Assembly (NCBI GenBank): GCA_004835665.1
Contig: RBKR01000011.1
Location: forward strand, 1,302,001 to 1,366,000
Length of the DNA: 64,000 nt
Origin: Phoma sp. XZ068
Taxonomy: Eukaryota > Ascomycota > Dothideomycetes > Pleosporales > Didymellaceae
Direction: 5' to 3'
This document shows positions 56,252 to 64,000 of the stretch, piece by piece. Position 1 is the stretch's first letter; each line of letters begins with the position of its first letter. A program made the translations under genes and the position numbers. Under the pieces are notes generated by a model, which did not search any database, was not told the origin of the DNA, and saw only the letters and a program-made list of their open reading frames with translations.

Positions 56252-57054
56252 GGCGCAGCGGGGGGTGGCACTCGAGCGCCGGTCGGTGGATGTGAGGCGT
56301 CGGTCGGTGGGTGATAGGCGAGGCGTCGGTGAAGACGCAGACGACGACGCCAGTGCCCGCCGGGCCAAGCGCAGCCTCGCCAAAGCTTCGCCTGTCGCCT
56401 GCAGGGCTGGTCTCCACACCCGCCGGCGACGGGCTGCGCTAGCGGGGAGTGGCTGCACATGCTGGCCGTCGCCGGTTATTCTGCAGCGCCGTGTCTGGAT
56501 GGTCGCCGCGCCTGTCTCGTCCTCGCTGGCGTCATAGGCAGGGCAAGCCAGGGCAGCCAGCAGCCAGCAGCCAGGGAGCGGTGCAGCCCTGCGAGTGCGG
56601 CACTCGCACACGACTCGCCGTCCGCCCACGCAGAGCCGCGGTTGAGCTCAACGCATGTCGCCTGCAGAGCGCCCGGCCAATTGCTGCTGCCTCTGCGCCC
56701 CGTGCAGCATGTGAAAGCCAACAAATTCTCCTCTCAGTGACCACATCTGCATATACACAGTGACCACATCTGCATACACACAGTGACCACATCTGCATGC
56801 AATTGTTCCTTCCTGCAGCATCTTGTGGTGAGACCGCTTCGCCCCGGCACATACTCCCACCTGACCTCACTCGTTCCTCGGCCGGACTGACCTCACTCCG
56901 TCATAACCACCACTGAACCTCTGCTCCTCCCCACGCCGACTTAGCCGTGAGCGCATAGACCGCACACTCAAGCCTTGCATGTGAAGCAGCGCCCAAGGCT
57001 GCCGAATAAAGGCACTCCCCACGTTTCCTCCTCCACCCTCGCTCACCACCCACC
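56252..57054. promoter_or_regulatory. Divergent promoter region, FN3 protein / lipin
   Basis: 803 bp between start codons, GC-rich, containing three tandem 23-bp repeats at 56736-56804. No gene is supported here; long antisense frames reflect the GC-rich composition. Confidence 0.5.
56736..56804. repeat. Three tandem copies of a 23-bp unit
   Basis: The unit AGTGACCACATCTGCATAYA (+CAC) occurs at 56736-56758, 56759-56781 and, diverged at its end, 56782-56804. The first 17 bases are identical in all three. Confidence 0.9.
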
Positions 57055-59427
57055 ATGAACTACCTGCGCTCCGTCGCCGGCGGCGTGTCCAAGGGCTGGA
57101 ACTCGATCAACCCGGCCACCCTCAGCGGCGCCATTGACACGATTGTCGTCGAGCGCGAGGATGGCACCATGGCCTGCTCGCCCTTCCACGTCCGCTTCGG
57201 CAAGTACCAGATCCTGCGGCCCTCGGACAAGAAGGTCGAGTTCCGCGTCAACGGCGAGCTGCAGGACTACTCGATGAAGCTGGGCGAGGGCGGCGAGGCC
57301 TTCTTCATCTTCGAGACCTCCGCTGCCATTCCCCTCGACATGCAGACGTCGCCGCTCGTCTCGCCTGCGTCCAGCCCCGAGCAGAAGCCCACCGAGTCCC
57401 CGCCGAACGAGATGCTCGACGACCCCGAGCCGCTCGACCTCGCGAGCGTCGACAGCACCCTGAGGCGACGCGGCCGCATGTCCATGTCGGTCCCGCCGTC
57501 CGACGCACAATACAACGAGGCCGACTTTGCGCGCCCCATGTCGGGCGACTGGTCCGGCTTCCACGTCCAGCGCTCCAACACCGACACGGTCGTCCCAGAC
57601 GCCAAGGACGCCTTCCCTGGTGACCTGGACGGCGCCGAAGAGCATGGCCCGCTGACCATCAGCAAGGAGGACGCAACACGATGGAACCGCTCCGCACGCT
57701 CCGCCAGCCCGCCGCCCGTATCCCAAGCCGAGGCACTGGCCCGCGCCATCAAGCTGTCCAAGAAGCTCTTCACCTCCAGCATCCCCAACAAGGTCACCGA
57801 CAATGGCGATCTCGAGCTGGACATGACTGGCTACAAGAGCAGCGAGCAGGACGCGCTGAGGGCCGAGGTTATTGCCAGGAACATCCTCTCAGACGAGCTG
57901 GCGGGCGACTACGACATTGGCGCCTTGATTGGCGCCGACGAGCACGGCAACCTCTGGATCTACAGCAGCGAAGAAGCCAAGGCCGCAGCCATGCAGAAGA
58001 CTGCGCAAAGTGTCTTCCATGAAACCTCCTTCGACGCCGTCTCGGACCCCGGCTACCAAAGCGACAGCGGTATCAGCGACACCACAGCTAGCTTCCCAGC
58101 CCACAGGCGCAACGACTCGGACAGCGCTCTCGGCTTGTCAGCACCTCAATCACCTGAACAGCAAAAAAAGAGTGAAACACGCAACTACGCCAAGACACTG
58201 CGTCTGACCTCCGACCAGCTCAAAGCCCTGAACCTCAAGCCCGGTCAGAACACAATGTCGTTTACCGTAAACCGCTCAAGATGCGAGGCCTTCATGTTCT
58301 ACTGGCAGCACGACGTGCCCATTGTCATCTCCGACATTGACGGCACCATCACAAAGTCTGACGCCCTAGGTCACATCCTGAACGTCATCGGCCGGGACTG
58401 GACGCACAAGGGTGTGGCCAAGCTGTACACCGATATTGTAAACAACGGCTACAACATCTTCTACCTCACCTCCCGCTCCGTCGGGCAAGCAGACATGACA
58501 AGAGCCTATCTGAATGGCGTCGTGCAGGAAGACTATAAGCTCCCCCGAGGCCCCGTCATCATGAGCCCGGACCGCACGATAGCAGCGCTGCGTCGCGAAG
58601 TCTACCTCCGCAAACCCGAAGTGTTCAAAATGGCCTGCCTCCGCGACATCATGCAGCTCTTCGACAAGCCCCCCGGCCAGACGCCCTTCTACGCCGGCTT
58701 CGGCAACCGCTTCACCGACGCCCTCTCCTACCGCAGCGTCAACATTCCCAGCATCCGCATCTTCACCATCAACTCCAACGCCGAGGTCAGCCTGGACGTG
58801 CTGGAGCTCAACAGCTACAAAACCGGCTACGCCTCGATGCGTGAAATCGTCGACCACTTCTTCCCGCCCGTCGGCCTGCTCGTCCCCGCCGGCGGCGAGA
58901 ACTTCACCGACTTCAACTACTGGCGCGACAAGCCCCTCGACATCCAAGACTTCACCGACTCCGAGGACGAAAGCGACGACGGCGACACGGAAGCCGGCAG
59001 CTACCGCAGCGAAGACGAGGGCGAAATCGGCGAGGACCTGGAAGCAAGCTACATGACCAACGACAGCGTCGACGAGGACGGCCTAATGGAAGACTCGATT
59101 CTGGAAAGCGTCGAGGGGAACGACGGCGAGTACATTGGCGAAGACATCGACGCCCCGTACGACCGTGATAACCTCGACGGCGACGACGACGGCGATGAGG
59201 GCGATGAAGAAGACGACTACAGCGAAGAAGAAACAGAAATCGAGCAACACGTCGAACGACACGACTACGCGCGCCCACGCACACCAACAGACTCCTCGCT
59301 CCGCAAGAAACAAAGTCTCCCCGGTATCAGCGAGCGCATGGCCGAACGCGCAGCCGAACGCATGAATTCGCTGAGTCTCCAGGACTCTAATTCCCTTCCT
59401 TCGCCCAAGGGGAGTCCAAGGCGGTAG
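57055..59427 (+). CDS. pah1: Lipin-type phosphatidate phosphatase (Pah1/Ned1 homologue)
   Basis: An intronless gene of 790 aa. The N-terminal lipin domain is complete (MNYLRSVAGGVSKGWNSINP ATLSGAID, DGTMACSPFHVRFGKYQILR, VEFRVNGELQ, MKLGEGGEAFFIFET). The catalytic LNS2/HAD domain has Asp427-Ile-Asp429-Gly-Thr431 (ISDIDGTITKSDALGH), followed by NNGYNIFYLTSRSVGQADMT and FKMACLRDIMQLF. The DxDxT motif confirms phosphatidate phosphatase chemistry (phosphatidate to diacylglycerol), the step controlling triacylglycerol versus phospholipid synthesis and nuclear-membrane growth. Ser-Pro sites in the linker are likely kinase targets, as in yeast. The tail is very acidic (59.0-59.2 kb). Confidence 0.96.
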   Translation: MNYLRSVAGGVSKGWNSINPATLSGAIDTIVVEREDGTMACSPFHVRFGKYQILRPSDKKVEFRVNGELQDYSMKLGEGGEAFFIFETSAAIPLDMQTSPLVSPASSPEQKPTESPPNEMLDDPEPLDLASVDSTLRRRGRMSMSVPPSDAQYNEADFARPMSGDWSGFHVQRSNTDTVVPDAKDAFPGDLDGAEEHGPLTISKEDATRWNRSARSASPPPVSQAEALARAIKLSKKLFTSSIPNKVTDNGDLELDMTGYKSSEQDALRAEVIARNILSDELAGDYDIGALIGADEHGNLWIYSSEEAKAAAMQKTAQSVFHETSFDAVSDPGYQSDSGISDTTASFPAHRRNDSDSALGLSAPQSPEQQKKSETRNYAKTLRLTSDQLKALNLKPGQNTMSFTVNRSRCEAFMFYWQHDVPIVISDIDGTITKSDALGHILNVIGRDWTHKGVAKLYTDIVNNGYNIFYLTSRSVGQADMTRAYLNGVVQEDYKLPRGPVIMSPDRTIAALRREVYLRKPEVFKMACLRDIMQLFDKPPGQTPFYAGFGNRFTDALSYRSVNIPSIRIFTINSNAEVSLDVLELNSYKTGYASMREIVDHFFPPVGLLVPAGGENFTDFNYWRDKPLDIQDFTDSEDESDDGDTEAGSYRSEDEGEIGEDLEASYMTNDSVDEDGLMEDSILESVEGNDGEYIGEDIDAPYDRDNLDGDDDGDEGDEEDDYSEEETEIEQHVERHDYARPRTPTDSSLRKKQSLPGISERMAERAAERMNSLSLQDSNSLPSPKGSPRR

Positions 59428-59786
59428 AAGAAGGAGGTGTTATTCGCCCCTTTATTTTTTGATAGTTTGACTTTTTTTTTTCTTAGTACTTGCATAGCAC
59501 AGCATACACGGCGTTGGCATCGGCGTTCTAGACAGTTCTCACGTGCCTTGCACTAGCGCAAAACACAAGTATAGCGTAGTAGCATAGGCGTCGTAGTATA
59601 CAAAGTACTATATTACAGTATAGCATAGAAGGATTACAATATAGCATTAGCACACCGAATAATGCATCCCTCTTAAACTTTACTTTCTAACGTAAACTTA
59701 ATTCCATGTTCAAACTCATGCTTTATTGTGTTGGGGCCGCGTGGGCGTTGACGTATGTACGTGCCACGCGTTCACATGGGATAATA

Positions 59787-59813
59787 AGCGGAAGCGAAAG
59801 CGAAAGCGAAAGC
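59787..59813. repeat. (GAAAGC)n hexanucleotide repeat
   Basis: GGAAGCGAAAGCGAAAGCGA followed by AAGCAA: about four imperfect units. Confidence 0.8.
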
Positions 59814-60035
59814 AATAACAAGAGGTAAAAGAAAGGAAGGCAGAGTATAATATAGTATAGTATAATATAATATAGTAAGGCATAAATCCCTTCCTCCCAC
59901 TTCCCTACCTGACTTGATATAGATAGTAGGTTAGAAAGTATAGTACTAACTACGCTTATATTCTAACGGGCCGTTGCAATGTAGTATTAACGCTAGGATC
60001 TTTATACTGTGAATAAAAACTGTCTGCGGTTTGTG

Positions 60036-60131
60036 CTTTGCTTTACTTTGCTTTCCTTTGCTTTGCTTTGCTTTGCTTTACTTTGCTTTCCTTTGCTTTG
60101 CTTTGCTTTGCTTTGCTTTGCTTTGCTTTGC
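60036..60131. repeat. (CTTTG)n pentanucleotide microsatellite
   Basis: About 96 bp of CTTTG units, interrupted by CTTTA and CTTTC variants in a regular pattern (CTTTACTTTGCTTTCCTTTG appears twice), ending in a pure run of CTTTG. Confidence 0.95.
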
Positions 60132-60310
60132 CTGCTGTGTAGACATAAGCGGGCCTTTTGTGGTATAGGTAGGAGCGAGATGTGTAGATATTAAAACATA
60201 TAGATGTGTAAATGTAGAGATTTACAGAATAGAGTAGAAGTAGATGTAGCACTATCATGAGGGTGCTAAGGAGTTGAATATTTTTATGGGGTTGTAGAGG
60301 AGAAGGGAAA

Positions 60311-60345
60311 TCCTCCTCCTCCTTCTTCTTCTTCTTCTCTTCTTA
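60311..60345. repeat. TCC/TTC pyrimidine microsatellite
   Basis: TCCTCCTCCTCC passes directly into TTCTTCTTCTTCTTC and a short CT end; a pure polypyrimidine tract of about 35 bp. Confidence 0.9.
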
Positions 60346-61950
60346 TACTTTTACTACCTTAGTATCTACGTCCCCCTCATTAGTATTTCTCTTTTAGTAG
60401 TAATTCCTAAGTATAGGTACACTGTTTAACATAACGTGTACTTTAATACATAACATATTGTATAGGTACTCCTTGTATCCCACCCCAGCATTTCTAGTCT
60501 AGACCATCTAGCCCAAGTATCCCTTGTACTCGTATCTCAAAACATGCCGTCGTCTCCACAGTCTGGAACGCGCGTACTTTGGACGGTGCGAGGCTTGTAA
60601 TGCAGTACGATACGCAGATATTGCTTGTACGTCTGTGCCATAGTGTAAGGTGCTGGAGTAAGGCCGAGGTGATAGTAATAGTGACAGTGTTGCATGAGGA
60701 ACGCAGTAAGAGATAGTAAGATAAGTTAATATAAAAATTCTTGTAGGTTTGAAAAGGGTAATAGAAGATATCAATTAGTACTTTTCTGCTATATTTTGTG
60801 CAATCTAAGGGATAAGGGGATAATTAAGTAGGTTATAGTACTAGACATAGAGGCTAGTAAGTAGAGAAGATAGAGATACTAGTAGTAGGACTTAATAGCT
60901 TTAGTTAAACAAGACAAGAGATAAATATATATCTAGCTTTAAGTATATATTACTAGCTAAAATTATTAAATACTTGGCTTGTAGAGGCGGATTTTAGTAG
61001 TACTGGGTACTAGTTTCTACAAGAACCACATTTCTCCGGACTCTTTGTATGGGAGATTAATAGGGAGGATTAAGTTCAAGCTGTGTTGCAGTTACGGTAG
61101 AGAAGTGTTAAAGCTATGCTTTTACACAGAGAGAAGGTAAGTGCTAGATTTATCTAGACTTGTTACGGGATTTTTACTGTACTTGCCAGGTCTTGTCGCA
61201 GATTTGTGAAAGTACATTCTATAACTATAATGCCACTCTCATTCATCTTTTGTCGTGTATTCTAACGGAGGCCTGGACAATCAGTCTGAGCCAATGGTAG
61301 CGCTAGAGAAGTTAACATGGAGTAAAAGCAGAGTGAATCAGCCGTTCTGCGAGGTATTGGAGAAGAGCTGTCTAGGGTCAGACTCATCGGGCGTTGACTA
61401 AGTGCTGCTAATGCTGTGATCTCACGTGGCGGGATATGGGAGGCATGAACCGAGTATGGATTTGGAGAAGTATATTATAAACCCATGATATTCTTGTTTC
61501 TCTATGGAATACACTACTTTATGAATTTACTGGGTGTTTCGGGGGTATGATTAAGTTTGGGCTGTGCAGTAGGTTAAGAGCTACAGGTCAACAATGTTAA
61601 AAGTAGAGGTAGGATAGCCTATTAATAGTTCTCTAGTGGCGAGGTGCTTGAGTATCCTGTGATGTCAATGTGGACCTGTGCAAGGGCAGAGTTGAAAACC
61701 TGTTCTTCACGTACACGAGACATCAATGCACGAACTTGGCAGCATGTCGCTGGAGTCCATGAATGTGTGAAAGGTAGCATATTCCATGTCGCCTTCGTAT
61801 TGTGGTACGTGTTCGGACCGGCGTTATAATGACGATCATTAAGCCGATGGTGGTGGAGTAGCAATACTGATCCGAGGCTGCAGTACAAAGTCGGCTGATC
61901 CTCGACGCCAGTTGGTCAGCGGGATAAGCCATCGGAACAATTGTTGAAAC

Positions 61951-62044
61951 TCGGAGCGGATGTGTACATGGAGAGGCTGTCTAACGCCTCGTGTCCGGAG
62001 CAGATCTGTGCTTGGAGACAATATCTAACACCTCTCGTCCAGAG
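61951..62044. repeat. Imperfect 44-bp direct repeat
   Basis: The 50-bp stretch from 61951 realigns with the one from 61995 (period 44), about 74% identical by eye, sharing CGGAGC, TTGGAGA/ATGGAGA and TCTAACnCCTC. Several differences are G/A or C/T transitions. Confidence 0.55.
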
Positions 62045-63590
62045 AATTGCAAGGTATTTCGCTGCGTGATGGTCCTATCATTCGGACATGGAGCACATGC
62101 AATGGTCCGAGTATTCGGTCCTCGGTCCGTTGGCGGAAGTATGGTTGATGATATGCATTCGTTAGTCTACATCGTATGCAACTTCAGCCGAACTGTTGCT
62201 CCGCAGTCTGTGAGAGGTGAAGTTATATCTACAACTGCTACTAAGTTCAATCGTCGTTTGAGATTGAAAAGCTTTGCGCCTTCCTTTTCTGCAAAGGGCT
62301 TACCGCTTTATTGACAGCTTGGCGCGGCTCATGACCACGTATGAAACCTGTGTGCTCTTGGCACCGCCAAGTCGAGGTCGCGGAGGAAGCGGGTGTCTTC
62401 CGGGCGCTGGGAAGGGAAACTGAGGGCGAAGACTCGGGTTAGCGCCAGTCGGCCCGTTCGCAGTTCAACTTTGGGATTTCATGCGTCGTGAGTCTGGCTG
62501 CTGTGTTGGATCTAGCGAAACCTTCGAGCAGTGGAGAGGCGAAAATCGCGAGGTGGAGTCGCTCAAGATAGTACGCATTGACAACTACCGGCAGTCAACC
62601 AACGACGATCCGTCACTCGATAATATGACGAACCGTACTGCCTCACTTCGTAGGCATAAACGTGGGTCAGCAAGACACCCCACTTAGGTGTTTTGGCGAT
62701 CTTGAGGCAGATCTGGGGATACCGCAGGCCAGGTCTCAGGCTTATAGAGTGGGCCCAGCTGCCAAAATTCAGGAACAACGAGCGCTACGAGCGGCAGATC
62801 GGGTGAAATAGTATCTATAAGCCGTGTGCTATAGCGTCCGATGTAGTGGTGAGGTAAGCGCGGAAGGACGACGGAACGCTTTGACGTGAACCAGTGTCCC
62901 GTGAACGTCGGGCTATGCCGCTGCTCCAAGCATCAAGCCGGGAGCTTGCGACACTGAGACTAACATCGGCGGAATAAGTCCTTTGTAGTATTCACCGCTG
63001 CGTGGTTGTGCACGCGGCCCCGAACGGGCCTGGCCGTGTTGAAGTTGATGGCGTTTGAGGTGCCGAGAGATCGACAACGCAGGTGCTGATGCTTGCGTCG
63101 ATGGTCCGCGCGCGCATTGCCCCACACGCGAGCTTTCCGTTGCGCAAACATCAACCTGATTATCGTGAGTCGGGACGGGTGGTTGTTGTTTGGATCGAGC
63201 AGGCGCCACGATAGCCGAAACCTATCACGCACGGGCGTCGATCTGCCGCCGAATAGTGGAGTCAGAGCCTTTGGAAAGTCTTTCACGCTCCGCACCGCTC
63301 ACCACACGGCATAATTATCTGCAGTAAGGTCGGCGCATTCGGCGTGCAGTTTCTTTCAGCATCTACAAGGATCCCAGCAGCTCTTGGTGCATGACATACG
63401 GGCACCTGAAACGCTCTTCGCTCGCTGCCCAGCGTCTTCACAGCCTTAGCCCCGGACTGGATCCTCAACTCAAACCACGCTTGCGTTGAGTGGCCGACAA
63501 GCTGACAGTTCGCCGATTTTTTCTTATATTCAATTGTACGCTGCGCAGACGATGCCTCGTTTCTCGTGATAGACCACGCGACGTTGCAAG

Positions 63591-64000
63591 ATGGCCAATT
63601 CGAAGTAAGCTTTTCCCGTGGCGGGTGGGGAGCCGTGCACGAGCTTCACAGCTGAAGAACGAGCGTGAACTGACGAGCGCAGGTACGAGTATGTGCGCTC
63701 TTTCGAGCAGCCAGACATCTTGTTGTCGAACACTTGGATCGTGGTGCGGATCGATGGGCGTGGCTTCTCAAAGTAGGTCGTTCTTCCCTTTTTAAGCGTC
63801 CATCAAGTTGCTTTTTCGCCCAATGCACGCACTAGTCACGTAAATCGCGCGAACCTTCACTCCATGACAGTAGCTGAACAGAATCGTACTGACCCTTATC
63901 CAGGCTGACGACCAAGTACAAGTTCGTCAAGCCTAATGACCGGGATGCGCTAGACCTCATGAATGAGGCCGCAGAGGCCGTGATGAAGGAATTGCCAGAT
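63591..64000 (+). CDS. thg1: tRNA-His guanylyltransferase, 5' part
   Basis: Three exons are visible: 63591-63604, 63683-63772 and 63904 onward, running off the window end. Joined they read MANSKYEYVRSFEQPDILLS NTWIVVRIDGRGFSK, then LTTKYKFVKPNDRDALDLMN EAAEAVMKELPD. The metal-binding RIDGRGF and FxKPNDxRALxLMNxAA patterns identify Thg1, which adds the 5' G-1 to tRNA-His in a reverse (3'-5') polymerisation. The 14-nt first exon encodes only MANS plus two bases. The second donor (GTAGGT) and acceptor (ATCCAG) are good. The catalytic C-terminal part is outside the window. Confidence 0.94.

Larger units (their letters stand above)
59428..63590. other. 4.2-kb gene-free AT-rich tract with microsatellites
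   Basis: After the lipin stop the DNA becomes AT-rich and TpA-rich to about 61.6 kb, then more mixed. It holds several simple repeats (listed separately), an imperfect 44-bp repeat and no coding signal. The 62-63.5 kb part is GC-richer, with only short unsupported frames, ending in the thg1 promoter. Confidence 0.6.

Noticed and set aside
55595..56629. 344-codon Ser/Pro/Arg-rich frame over the FN3 gene start
   Set aside because: Wrong frame of a GC-rich exon; the spliced frame with a transmembrane helix and FN3 domain is far better.
60009..60194. Open frame over the CTTTG repeat
   Set aside because: A pentanucleotide repeat without stops in that frame; low-complexity Leu/Cys/Phe protein, not a gene.
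1..64000. tRNA and rRNA genes, CRISPR arrays, intact transposases, terminal inverted repeats
   Set aside because: Looked for by eye on both strands; no clover-leaf with correct box A/B spacing, repeat-spacer array or transposase motif (DDE, RT) was found. A tRNAscan or RepeatMasker run would be decisive.

Overview
The window is nuclear DNA from a filamentous ascomycete (Pezizomycotina, most likely Dothideomycetes; the class is an inference). Genes are split by short introns (mostly 45-60 bp) with GTAAGT-like donors and CTAAC/TTAAC-like branch sites close to the acceptor. Both strands are used, and most intergenic gaps are 0.3-0.9 kb. The gene set fits: a V-ATPase subunit G with an intron directly after the ATG, Pet117, Utp11, Taf9, a lipin-type phosphatidate phosphatase and Thg1 sit beside families largely confined to Pezizomycotina (DUF7580-type, acuF-like C2H2 zinc finger, glycine-rich secreted CxCxxYxxCGCDD protein). 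I placed exon joins by hand. Nearly all rest on reading-frame continuity, an intact donor/branch/acceptor, and recovered family motifs.

1-18.9 kb is mostly housekeeping: the 3' end of an AtuA-like gene, a proline-rich SPRY protein, a frameshifted APH-like kinase, a peroxisomal SCP2 protein (ends SKL), an F-box protein, a PPTY-bearing arrestin, a four-exon lipase, the divergent vma10/pet117 pair, a glycine-rich secreted protein and a signal-peptide-bearing nitrilase. Gene-poor gaps lie at 7.2-9.3, 14.4-16.4 and 18.9-21.1 kb.

21-48 kb is more accessory: an alpha/beta hydrolase, a six-exon HSPA12-like Hsp70, a single-pass membrane protein, a protein with a fungal STAND-like N-terminal helical region, an HhH-GPD-like protein, a small membrane protein, ferroportin, a mitochondrial P-loop ATPase and a Dal5-type transporter. 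Then comes a head-to-head pair (38.0-43.8 kb) of a 1145-aa C2H2 zinc-finger/pseudokinase protein and a DUF7580-type protein that share a 330-bp promoter. An SDR without the usual catalytic lysine and an unrecognised membrane protein follow.

48-59.4 kb is dense and housekeeping again: Utp11, a peroxisomal-type SDR, Cmc1, Taf9, a membrane-anchored FN3/coiled-coil protein and, divergently, the lipin homologue. From 59.4 to 63.6 kb the DNA turns AT-rich and TpA-rich with microsatellites and no gene (a RIP-like tract is likely). Thg1 begins at 63.6 kb and runs off the end.

The most interesting observations are the head-to-head pseudokinase/DUF7580 pair, the 9-nt microexon in vma10, the frameshifted APH-like kinase, the secreted nitrilase, the unrecognised membrane protein at 46-47.7 kb and the RIP-like tract.
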